The notes beneath the pieces were generated by a model. It saw only the letters and a list, made by a program, of their open reading frames with translations. It was not told the DNA's origin and made no database searches. Below, piece after piece: positions 23,410 through 30,923 of a stretch of 32,720 bases of DNA. The translations under genes were made by a program, and so were the position numbers. The DNA is from Synergistaceae bacterium (lineage in GTDB: Bacteria > Synergistota > Synergistia > Synergistales > Synergistaceae). The first letter of the stretch is position 1, and each line of letters opens with the position of its first letter. The DNA is taken from NCBI GenBank assembly GCA_031263445.1, contig JAISFV010000031.1, positions 1 through 32,720 on the forward strand, written 5' to 3'.

Positions 23410-23832
23410 AAAGAGACGGCATACGAATGGGACAGCAGCCTTGAGACAGGACACAGCAAGGTCGATTCCCAGCACAAGCAACTGATCGCGGCCGTAAACA
23501 GGCTCTTGGACTCGTTCGGCAGCGGCAGCGCGGATGAATTGGCCAATACTCTGGAATTTTTGAACAGCTACATCATCAAGCACTTTTCCGACGAGGAAAA
23601 GCTGATGCGGTTTTACAAGTACTCAGATTTCGAGCGCCACAGACAGTATCACGAGGAATTTAAAAAAGACGTCCGGGAGCTGACGGACAGGTTTATCGCG
23701 GAAGGGCCGACTGACGCGCTCAGGGGCATGGTGACTACGACTATAGTTGACTGGCTCCTCAACCATATAAAGGGGGACGATTTCAAGTTCGCGTCCTCCG
23801 TCGCTCACCTGGCAGCCCGTGATGGCAGGTGA
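23406..23832 (+). CDS. Bacteriohemerythrin, start region frameshifted
   Basis: The protein frame (from 23410) reads YEWDSSLETGHSKVDSQHKQL, then HFSDEEKLM, HRQYHEEF and HIKGDDF, all ligand motifs of a di-iron, O2-binding bacteriohemerythrin (about 140 residues). However, no ATG, GTG or TTG precedes the first ligands in this frame. A GTG at 23406, overlapping the previous TGA (GTGA), is one base out of frame; removing one A from the AAAA run at 23409-23412 would join it to the domain. So there is a single-base insertion, a sequencing error, or slippage. An internal TTG (23506) would lose essential ligands. O2 or NO sensing or storage is the likely role if it is made. Confidence 0.8.
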
Positions 23833-24382
23833 CGCCGCTGGCGGGCGGCACGCTGCGCCGCTCGTCAAGCCGGTCTGCGGGCTGCTATACCCGAAAGGCG
23901 AGCCCGAATGGAGGGATCTCGCGCGGGAGGGGCTTGTCCGGATCTTTGGCGCAGTCGAGCGCGAGAGCGGTTCGTTTGCCTTTTGCTACACGGATTATTA
24001 CAGTGATATATCGCCGGAGCTTTCAAGGTGTTTTTTCTCGTTCGCCGGGCTTTTCCGCCCGAGGCTGGTCCGGTGGAAGAGGGCCGCTATAGCGCTCGAG
24101 TCCGGAAGCGGGGAGGGCCGCCCTGGCGGGACGCGGCGGATCAACGTGGATCCTGGCTACCTGGACGGGGCGAGGCTTGTGCTGGCGTCCACGAAGGACA
24201 ACGCGCAGAGGATCTATCTGGCCTGCGGCATATTCGCGGAAGTGACCCTGTGCCGGAGGAAATCGGGCTGGGAGGGCTTCCCGCACACGTTCCCTGATTT
24301 CGCGAGCGGGATTTACGACGCGTTCCTGGAAACGGCCAGGCAGGACTGGCGGAGGGATATCAGGGCGGCGAAGTGTATTTAG
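23822..24382 (+). CDS. DUF4416 family protein
   Basis: A 186-residue protein of unknown function. Family features are the GLLYPKGEPEW opening, FAFCYTDYYSDI, RRINVDPGYLDGARLVLASTKD, IYLACGIFAEVTL and HTFPDF. It has no membrane segment. The ATG at 23822 overlaps the hemerythrin end; a GTG is directly in front. The family is found mainly in anaerobes. Its role is unknown. Confidence 0.85.
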   Translation: MAGDAAGGRHAAPLVKPVCGLLYPKGEPEWRDLAREGLVRIFGAVERESGSFAFCYTDYYSDISPELSRCFFSFAGLFRPRLVRWKRAAIALESGSGEGRPGGTRRINVDPGYLDGARLVLASTKDNAQRIYLACGIFAEVTLCRRKSGWEGFPHTFPDFASGIYDAFLETARQDWRRDIRAAKCI

Positions 24383-24437
24383 CCAGTGTTTCCTTAAAAA
24401 ATATTATATTTTATATTCGCCCGGGGAGTTTTGACAT
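24383..24437 (+). promoter_or_regulatory. AT-rich upstream region of purB with weak promoter
   Basis: TTTCCT, then a 17-base spacer and TATATT, forms a weak -35/-10 pair in a very AT-rich stretch. GGGGAG at 24423-24428 is the ribosome site of purB. The region may add a second start of transcription inside the operon. Confidence 0.35.
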
Positions 24438-25766
24438 ATGATCGAAAGATACTGCACGGAAGAGATGAAAAGGATCTGGTCGGACGAGAACAGGTTCGCG
24501 AGGTGGCTTGACGTCGAGCTTGCCGTCTGCCGCGCGTGGGCTGCGGACGGGACGATCCCGGCCCCGGATCTGGAGCAGATAGAGGAGAGGGCCGGATTCG
24601 ATGTCGGAAGGATAGCGGAGATAGAGGCTGTGACTCAGCACGACATGATCGCGTTCGTCAGCTCCGTTGCCGAACGGATCGGGCCGTCCGGGAGGTACGT
24701 CCACCTGGGCCTCACCAGCAGCGATGTCATAGATACGGCGGCGTCGCTGCTCCTTGCGGAGGCGCTTGAAGTCTTAATCAGCGCGGCTGAGGCCCTTCGC
24801 GGGTCTATAGCCGAAAAAGCGTGGAAATACCGCCTCACGCCCACGGTCGGCCGCTCTCACGGGATACACGCGGAGCCGACGACGTTCGGGCTGAAATTGC
24901 TCGGCTTCGTCTCCGAGATAGATCGCGACATGGCGCGTCTCAGGCAGGCCCAGGACGAGATAAGGGTATGCAAGCTCTCCGGTGCCGTCGGCACTTACGC
25001 TAACTGCCCTCCGCGCATAGAAGCGGCAGTGGCCAGGCAACTGGGGCTCAAGCCCGATCCAGTGTCATCTCAGGTCGTGCAGAGGGACAGACACGCGCGC
25101 GCCATAGTGGCGCTCGCGCTCTACGGGAGCGGGCTGGAACGCCTCGCGGTCGAGATACGCCACCTTCAGCGGACAGAGGTCATGGAGGCGCTGGAGCCGT
25201 TCGGCAAGGGGCAGAAGGGCTCCAGCGCCATGCCGCACAAGAAGAACCCCATACTCTCGGAGCGCGTGAGCGGGATGGCGCGGCTGCTGCGCGGGTATGC
25301 GTCTGCTGCCTTGGAGGACGTGGCGCTCTGGCACGAGAGGGACATCAGCCATTCGTCCGTCGAGCGCGTCGTCTGGCCGGACGCGTTCCACATCGCGCAC
25401 TATATGACGGACATAGCGAAAAAGGTGGTCGACGGGCTGGTCGTCGACGAGGCGCGGATGAAGAAGAACCTCGAAATGACGCGCGGGCTGCTCTTCAGCG
25501 GACGGGTGCTGTTAGCCTTGGTCGAGTCCGGTTTTTCCAGGGAGGACGCCTACGCCGTCGTGCAGGAGTGCGCCATGCGCTGCTGGGAGGGCGTCACAAG
25601 CGGGGGTGCCTGCCCGTCGCTCCGCGATATCCTGTCTGACCACCCGCGCCTGGCTCAGTTCAAGGGAGACGGCGGCGCGAGGCTCGACGGGCTTTTTGAC
25701 ATAAACTTTTATTTCAGGTATGTTGACGATATCTTCTCACGGTTTGAAATACTGACTAACGACTGA
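24438..25766 (+). CDS. purB: Adenylosuccinate lyase
   Basis: A 442-residue fumarase/aspartase-superfamily enzyme acting at two steps of purine synthesis (SAICAR to AICAR, adenylosuccinate to AMP). The GLTSSDVIDTA region (about 92-102), the histidine-bearing VGRSHGIHAEPTTFG, and the signature SSAMPHKKNPILSE (near 262-275) with the catalytic Ser loop are all present. The length is standard for the bacterial type. The start is ATG 24438. It is followed by glpX after 13 bases. Confidence 0.97.
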   Translation: MIERYCTEEMKRIWSDENRFARWLDVELAVCRAWAADGTIPAPDLEQIEERAGFDVGRIAEIEAVTQHDMIAFVSSVAERIGPSGRYVHLGLTSSDVIDTAASLLLAEALEVLISAAEALRGSIAEKAWKYRLTPTVGRSHGIHAEPTTFGLKLLGFVSEIDRDMARLRQAQDEIRVCKLSGAVGTYANCPPRIEAAVARQLGLKPDPVSSQVVQRDRHARAIVALALYGSGLERLAVEIRHLQRTEVMEALEPFGKGQKGSSAMPHKKNPILSERVSGMARLLRGYASAALEDVALWHERDISHSSVERVVWPDAFHIAHYMTDIAKKVVDGLVVDEARMKKNLEMTRGLLFSGRVLLALVESGFSREDAYAVVQECAMRCWEGVTSGGACPSLRDILSDHPRLAQFKGDGGARLDGLFDINFYFRYVDDIFSRFEILTND

Positions 25767-25779
25767 GGGGGGTTTTTGA

Positions 25780-26760
25780 GTGGACAGTCCTGACAGAAAT
25801 ATCGCTCTCGAGATGGTACGCGCAACGGAGGCCGCAGCAATGTCCGCCAGCAGGCTGATGGGGCGGGGCGACAAGAACGGCGTGGACGGGGCGGCGGTCA
25901 ACGCTATGAGAACCGTGCTGAACACGGTCCGTATGGAAGGCGTAGTCGTGATAGGAGAGGGGGAGAAGGACGAGGCGCCGATGCTCTACAACGGCGAAAA
26001 ACTCGGCCGCGGCGGCGATCCCAGGGTAGACATAGCGGTGGACCCGATAGACGGGACACGGCTCACCGCGCTGGGGCTTCCGAACGCCGTGAGCGTGGTA
26101 GCCTTCGCTGAGCGCGGCACGATGTTCGACCCGAGGCACATTTTCTACATGGACAAGATCGCCACAGGGCCGATGGCTGCGGACGCCATAGACATCAACG
26201 CCCCGATAGGCGACAACATACGCACAGTAGCTCGCGCACTCGGGAAGCGCGTCGAAGACGTCACGGTAATTGTCCTGGACAGGCCGAGGCATGAAAAATT
26301 GATCAGGGAGATCAGGGAGGTCAGCGCGCGCATCAGGCTCATCATGGACGGCGACGTGGCAGGGGCGCTCGCGACGTGCAAGGCCGGGTCGGGGATCGAC
26401 ATCCTGGCAGGGGTAGGCGGCTCGCCTGAGGCCGTCATCACAGCATGTGCGATCAAGTGCGTCGGCGGTAACATGCAGTGCAAGCTCTGGCCTAGGAACG
26501 AGGATGAGGCGAATCGCTGCAAGGACGAGGGCATAGACCTCGACAGGGTTCTCTTGCTTAACGACCTGGTGTCGAGCGACAACGTCTACTTCGCGGCGAC
26601 GGGGGTGACGGAGGGCGACTGGCTGGGCGGTGTCAAGTACGTCGGTGACACGATAAAGACATCGTCGCTCGTGATGCGCTCCCAAAGCGGCACCATACGC
26701 TATATCAACGCCGAGCACAAGTACAAGAAGCTCGACATGCTGGGTGACGTGAACTACTGA
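25780..26760 (+). CDS. glpX: Fructose-1,6-bisphosphatase class II
   Basis: A 326-residue lithium-sensitive, metal-dependent phosphatase that makes fructose 6-phosphate in gluconeogenesis. The metal and substrate motifs are GEGEKDEAPMLYNGE (about 59-73) and DIAVDPIDGTRL (about 85-96), then MDGDVAGAL and the C-terminal YVGDTIKTSSLVMRSQSGTIRYI. The GTG at 25780 has GAGGGGGG upstream. Close linkage to purB and (3 kb on) pgi fits central carbon flow. Confidence 0.96.
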   Translation: MDSPDRNIALEMVRATEAAAMSASRLMGRGDKNGVDGAAVNAMRTVLNTVRMEGVVVIGEGEKDEAPMLYNGEKLGRGGDPRVDIAVDPIDGTRLTALGLPNAVSVVAFAERGTMFDPRHIFYMDKIATGPMAADAIDINAPIGDNIRTVARALGKRVEDVTVIVLDRPRHEKLIREIREVSARIRLIMDGDVAGALATCKAGSGIDILAGVGGSPEAVITACAIKCVGGNMQCKLWPRNEDEANRCKDEGIDLDRVLLLNDLVSSDNVYFAATGVTEGDWLGGVKYVGDTIKTSSLVMRSQSGTIRYINAEHKYKKLDMLGDVNY

Positions 26761-26853
26761 GGGAAGGCCGGTCAATTGTCAGATGCCTGAAGGGCAGGGA
26801 TTGAAACCCCCACCGCCCCGCGTGCCGCAGCCGGGCATTGGGCAAATGGCTTA

Positions 26854-26882
26854 TTGACGGCTGGCTTTTCAGTGCGTAAGAT
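26854..26882 (+). promoter_or_regulatory. Sigma70 promoter of the glutaredoxin-folB-pgi unit
   Basis: TTGACG (26854-26859), a 17-base spacer and TAAGAT (26877-26882) lie about 38 bases before the glutaredoxin start. The spacing is ideal. Confidence 0.6.
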
Positions 26883-26919
26883 AGATAGAATGAGTAAATT
26901 TTGTTAAGGAGTGATTGCT

Positions 26920-27165
26920 GTGAGCGTTATCGTTTATTCGACTAAGAGCTGTCCCTGGTGCGTAAAGGCCAAGCAGTACCTCGACACGCTGAAGGTCGGC
27001 TACGAGTCGATCGACGTAGGCACCGACAAGGAGGCCGCTAAGGAGATCGTGGAGAAGACAAAACAGCGCGGCGTCCCGGTGGTAAAAGTCGGCGGCAGGT
27101 ACATCGTGGGCTTCGACCAGGGCGCGATACAGTCTGCGCTGAAGGAAGAGGGGCTCTTACAATAG
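26920..27165 (+). CDS. Glutaredoxin-like thioredoxin-fold protein
   Basis: An 81-residue single-domain glutaredoxin with the active site CPWC (C11, C14), the cis-Pro loop RGVPVV (near 51-56) and GFDQ at the end, where the GG motif is changed to GF. It reduces disulfides in the cytoplasm. The start is GTG 26920, eight bases after AAGGAG; an in-frame GTG at 26911 overlaps that site. It shares a transcript with the next two genes. Confidence 0.9.
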   Translation: MSVIVYSTKSCPWCVKAKQYLDTLKVGYESIDVGTDKEAAKEIVEKTKQRGVPVVKVGGRYIVGFDQGAIQSALKEEGLLQ

Positions 27166-27176
27166 GAGCGAGGTGA

Positions 27177-27566
27177 ATGTTAATGAAGGGAAAGTGTGTC
27201 GTAAGGGGAATGAATTTTCACGCTTTTCACGGCGCGATGGAGGTCGAAAGGGAGCTTGGGCAGATGTTTTCCGTGGATGCCGCCCTCTCTATGGAGATGA
27301 CTCTGGCGGATGCCTCGCCCTCCGTGAACACGGACGTCAGGGGTTCCGAGATCTACGAGGTCACGAAGAACGTAATGATGGGGACGAAGTTCAACTCCCA
27401 CACCAGCCTGGCCTTGGCTATCGCGAAAGATTTGTTCGCCCGCTTCAAACACGTGACCGACGCAGAGGTCTCGATTGGGCGCAGACAGCTTTTTATCGCC
27501 GGGGACGTGAGGGAGATACTGGCCATCGTCTCCTGCGTCCGCTCCGACTTCGAGAAGAAGGGCTAG
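27177..27566 (+). CDS. FolB-like (dihydroneopterin aldolase superfamily) protein, catalytic residues altered
   Basis: A 129-residue tunnelling-fold protein. The FolB signature is clear at the N-terminus: GMNFHAFHGAMEVERELGQMFSVD. But where FolB has L-I-E-T-L-A (pterin-anchoring Glu) this protein has SHTSLALAI, and where FolB has the catalytic Lys-Pro it has IGRRQLFIAGD. It is therefore probably a relative with another role or a very altered aldolase, not a standard one. ATG 27177 or 27183 may start it; GCGAGG lies upstream. No other folate genes are near. Fold confidence good, activity unclear. Confidence 0.7.
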   Translation: MLMKGKCVVRGMNFHAFHGAMEVERELGQMFSVDAALSMEMTLADASPSVNTDVRGSEIYEVTKNVMMGTKFNSHTSLALAIAKDLFARFKHVTDAEVSIGRRQLFIAGDVREILAIVSCVRSDFEKKG

Positions 27567-27570
27567 CCCG

Positions 27571-28938
27571 GTGTCCGGCGGGTTGGGCGTTTCGTTTTAT
27601 TTCGGCGCGTCCGGGGGCGGAGACGTCAGCCTGGCCCGTTTCGTCTCCGATTCTAGCGCGCCGCTCCTGGAGGCCGCCGACTGGATAGCGGCTGGGGCAG
27701 AGGCGGGAGAGGCCGGCTTCGGATGGTACGGCCTGCCGGATCAGGACATAGATTCGGTTCTCATGACGGCGGAATGGCTCAAGGGCTACGACGCGATAAT
27801 ACACGTCGGGATCGGCGGCTCGTCCCTGGGCAACCTCATGCTGCACCAAGCCCTCCTCCCGATGTACTTCAACGAGGCGTCCGGCGCCGGAGTCCCGAGG
27901 TTTTACCTGGCCGACAACCCGGATCCTGAAAAGGCCTCCGCCATTTGGGAGCGCGTCAAGGGGAGTCGCGTCGCGCTGGTCGGGGTGAGCAAATCCGGGG
28001 CCACGGCAGAGACGATGTCGCAGTTCCTCTGGTTCCGCTCGAAGATGGCGGAGGGCGGCGCCTCGCCGGACGAGAACGTCCTCGTCATCACGGATCCGGA
28101 GGGAGGCGTGTTCCGCGCCTTCGCCCGCGAGGCGCGGTGCAGGTCGCTTGAGATACCGCCCTCAGTGGGCGGCAGGTATTCCGGCCTCTCGCCGTCTGGC
28201 CTTGTGACCGCATCCGCGCTCGGGGGCGACGTCAGAAAGCTGCTGGCGGGCGCAAAGGCCATGCGCGGCCTCATAGCCGCGAACAGGGACGTCATGACGA
28301 ACCCGGCGCTCATGCTCGCCGCCATCCACAGGTTCCACGAGATCGGGAAGCGGCCGATGGCCGTTTTGATGCCTTACTCTAACAGGCTGGAGACGTTCGC
28401 GGAGTGGTTCGCGCAGCTCTGGGGCGAGAGCGTAGGCAAGGACGGCCTGGGTACGACGCCTGTGAGGGCGCTCGGCGCGATAGACCAGCACTCCCAGGTT
28501 CAGCTCTACACCGCAGGCCCTGACGACAAGCTGTACACGCTCATAAACGTCCGCGACCGCGAGGCGGAGGTGGAGCTGCCGTCGGTGCAGGAAAAGTCGC
28601 TGTCGCCGCTTTCGTACCTGAGCGGCCACCGCCTCGGGGAGATGCTCGGATACGAGGCCATGAGCACGGCAGCGGCCCTCGTGAAGGCCGGGCGTCCCGT
28701 AGTGTGGATCGATCTCCGCCGCCTCGACGCCGAAACCGTCGGCGCGCTGGTGTTCTTCTACGAGTACGTCACGGCGGTCACGGGCCGGCTGATGGGGATA
28801 AACCCCTTTGATCAGCCGGGCGTGGAGCAGGGCAAGCGCTACACCTACGGCATGATGGGCCGCGCCGAGTACAGCCTGGACGCCCGCGAGGCTCTCGCTT
28901 GCTTTGAGGGCATAAAGAAAAAATCGGTCAGTTGCTGA
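27571..28938 (+). CDS. pgi: Glucose-6-phosphate isomerase
   Basis: A 455-residue enzyme linking glucose 6-phosphate and fructose 6-phosphate. The sugar-phosphate site is GIGGSSLGNLM (about 81-91) and GVSKSGATAETMSQ (about 137-150). Catalytic residues lie in WGESVGKDG (Glu), AIDQHSQVQLY (His) and GVEQGK (Lys). It has the shorter ~450-residue form common in Gram-positive and thermophilic bacteria. The GTG start at 27571 follows AAGAAGGG. It converges on the next gene with only 19 bases between stops. Confidence 0.96.
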   Translation: MSGGLGVSFYFGASGGGDVSLARFVSDSSAPLLEAADWIAAGAEAGEAGFGWYGLPDQDIDSVLMTAEWLKGYDAIIHVGIGGSSLGNLMLHQALLPMYFNEASGAGVPRFYLADNPDPEKASAIWERVKGSRVALVGVSKSGATAETMSQFLWFRSKMAEGGASPDENVLVITDPEGGVFRAFAREARCRSLEIPPSVGGRYSGLSPSGLVTASALGGDVRKLLAGAKAMRGLIAANRDVMTNPALMLAAIHRFHEIGKRPMAVLMPYSNRLETFAEWFAQLWGESVGKDGLGTTPVRALGAIDQHSQVQLYTAGPDDKLYTLINVRDREAEVELPSVQEKSLSPLSYLSGHRLGEMLGYEAMSTAAALVKAGRPVVWIDLRRLDAETVGALVFFYEYVTAVTGRLMGINPFDQPGVEQGKRYTYGMMGRAEYSLDAREALACFEGIKKKSVSC

Positions 28939-28957
28939 TCCAGAGCAGCCATATACT

Positions 28958-30691
28958 TTAACGTTCGCAGGCGACCACTCCTATGTTGTGGTCGCCGCTC
29001 ATATATACGCTGAAATCGCCCCTGTAGAGCCTGATGGCCTTGTGTTCGCCGTACTCGAACGGCGTCTCCTCGAACCACCCCTCGTTGTATACGTTGTTGC
29101 CCTCGCCTTGGAACACGGGCATGTACATCACCTCGTCTGTCTCCAGGTCGGAGAAGAAGTGCGTCCCGTAGGAGAGTTCCGGCATCTGGCCCGTCCTCGG
29201 GATCCCCACCTCTATGATGCAGGCCGCCCCGGTGATCTCGTCGTAGCGGACCGGCACCCCTAGCTCCGGGCTGCTCGACCCGACCCGCCCGGGCGCGACC
29301 AGTATGTACCTCTCGGGGAGCAGTTTCTTGTTCATCTCGCCCAGCGACCGCGCAATGCTCTGAAAATCGCTGGACGCGGAGTATACCTTGTGGTCGACCA
29401 GCACGAGGTATTTGATGCCCCTGCGGGTGCCGTCCGTGACCATCCGGTCGGCGCTCAGGATCGTGACGCAGTTCTGCAGGGAGGGGGGGAGGGCTTCACC
29501 CTGTGACTCGTGGATCCAGAGCGGACGGGCCTGTAGGAGTTCGAGCCTGTTTTCGAGCGGCTCGTAGGAGAACTCCACGTCGGCATAGGCCCCCATCTTT
29601 TTTTGCAGGAGCGGCATCAATTTTGACATCGTCTCGAAAAATTTTCTGTGTACCCTGGGGAACGACTCGAACGGCATACAGACTTTGCCCTCTGCCGGCG
29701 AGAATATGGAGGATTTGTCGAGCGGAGTGAAGTACCCCTGGTTTTCGTCGTACACGTACAGGCTCGCGTAGGTCGAAAAATCCGGGTGGTAGCGGAATTT
29801 GTCCCGCCACACCTCTTTTATGTCCACGGTCACGAGCTGGCCGCTATCGCGCTCTATCGCGTGGAAGCGTTCCTGTGAGGTTTTCATCACGTTGTATGCG
29901 TTGGACCCTTCGGGCCGCAGGAAGGGGTTTGTGAGGGAGTACGTCCGCGCGTAGCCGCGTTTCGTGCTCATCGTCCCGAGGCCGAACACCATGCGGATCA
30001 GGCCGTCCTCGCGCTTTATCCTCGTCGTCCATCGCCTCCCGTTATAGGAGAAGGCCACCCCTGCCGTAGTGGGGTAGTAATAGCCTCCCCGCCACCTGCC
30101 CGATATCCGCATGATCAAGATCCCCATCAAGTCCTCCCCGAGCCCGTGCTTCTGCCTGTACGACACGGCGGCGGGGAAGTATATGCGGGAGTAGACGCGC
30201 TTTATCTCCGTTTCGACGGCGCTGACGCGCTCTTGCAGGGAGTCGCCCGCGTTCGGCAGGAACGGCGACATGTACTTGCCGGCGAAGGAGTACTTGAGCG
30301 AGTCCTCCAGGAGCGAGCTGCTCCGGACGATCACTGGATCCCTCATCTCAGCCAGGTAGCTGCTCAGCGATTCCGTCACGTACCCCGGGAGGTTTGCCTT
30401 CAGGAATTCGGACTCCAGCTCATCCGGAGAGGCGTTTTGAATGAGATCTGGAAGCCTCCTGATCCCGGCTGTAAATTCCCTGAAAACGTCCGTCCCTATG
30501 TATCGCGACATCGGGAGGGCAACCGCGCGGAGGTCGTCGTCATCCGAATCCCTGAGCGCGCGTATGGCGAAGAGCAACGAGCGGCCCTTCCCTCCCACCG
30601 GGCCCGCCCCGATGATAAGAGGCTTGAACTCAGGATCCTCCGAAGGATCCCAGGAGAAATAGCCCTTCCTCACGTCCTCTATAGATGCCAT
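28958..30691 (-). CDS. Orphan PEP synthase/PPDK ATP-binding-domain protein
   Basis: 577 residues. Residues ~28-45 give GPVGGKGRSLL, the nucleotide loop of the pyruvate phosphate dikinase/PEP synthase N-terminal domain. Residues ~117-140 give PVIVRSSSLLEDSLKYSFAGKY, and ~400 gives LELLQARPLW, the other ATP-grasp hallmarks. The phospho-His swivel domain and the PEP-binding barrel are missing; a C-terminal ~170 residue domain of unknown kind replaces them. It may be a regulatory or phosphotransfer protein of unknown substrate. The start ATG 30691 follows GAGGAGGAAGG; the longer ORF start adds unlikely residues. It is divergent from the DegS-like kinase. Confidence 0.85.
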   Translation of the reverse strand: MASIEDVRKGYFSWDPSEDPEFKPLIIGAGPVGGKGRSLLFAIRALRDSDDDDLRAVALPMSRYIGTDVFREFTAGIRRLPDLIQNASPDELESEFLKANLPGYVTESLSSYLAEMRDPVIVRSSSLLEDSLKYSFAGKYMSPFLPNAGDSLQERVSAVETEIKRVYSRIYFPAAVSYRQKHGLGEDLMGILIMRISGRWRGGYYYPTTAGVAFSYNGRRWTTRIKREDGLIRMVFGLGTMSTKRGYARTYSLTNPFLRPEGSNAYNVMKTSQERFHAIERDSGQLVTVDIKEVWRDKFRYHPDFSTYASLYVYDENQGYFTPLDKSSIFSPAEGKVCMPFESFPRVHRKFFETMSKLMPLLQKKMGAYADVEFSYEPLENRLELLQARPLWIHESQGEALPPSLQNCVTILSADRMVTDGTRRGIKYLVLVDHKVYSASSDFQSIARSLGEMNKKLLPERYILVAPGRVGSSSPELGVPVRYDEITGAACIIEVGIPRTGQMPELSYGTHFFSDLETDEVMYMPVFQGEGNNVYNEGWFEETPFEYGEHKAIRLYRGDFSVYMSGDHNIGVVACER

Positions 30692-30923
30692 AACCTTCCT
30701 CCTCGCATATGTATGAGGCTGATTTGTCAAATCTTTCCGCAGCCCGCAACGGCAAAACGCGGCCGGGGCAAACGCGCCCTTTCGATATTACCACATAAAC
30801 CCCGGCGCGGCCCATGCCAGCGCCACAATGCCGTCCTGTGGTTTCAGGTAAAACCCGTCCCATTGCCATCACGTTTCTAGTATAATATAATTAATCGGCT
30901 ATGGGGAGGCAGGACTCGGCATA
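30692..30923. promoter_or_regulatory. Divergent promoter region between PEP-synthase-like gene and DegS-like kinase gene
   Basis: On the minus strand TGGTAATAT (30785-30793) is an extended -10 for the PEP-synthase-like gene. A perfect 13-base palindrome GATTTGTCAAATC (30721-30733) sits in its leader and is a good operator candidate. On the plus strand the DegS promoter is at 30863-30891 (separate entry). The two transcripts start about 115 bases apart. Confidence 0.45.
30863..30891 (+). promoter_or_regulatory. Sigma70 promoter of the DegS/DegU-like pair
   Basis: TTGCCA (30863-30868), a 17-base spacer and TATAAT (30886-30891), with a second overlapping TATAAT five bases earlier. It lies 32 bases before the kinase start. 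Confidence 0.65.

Noticed and set aside
25756-26775. Long minus-strand open frame opposite glpX
   Set aside because: Exact antisense of a conserved enzyme; no signal supports it.
26795-26812. CRISPR-like text (ATTGAAAC) in the glpX-glutaredoxin gap
   Set aside because: Only one copy, with no spacing, second repeat or cas genes; taken as chance.
30725-30730. TTGACA on the minus strand before the PEP-synthase-like gene
   Set aside because: No -10 box lies at 16-18 bases; the hexamer is part of the palindrome and the extended -10 upstream is a better promoter.
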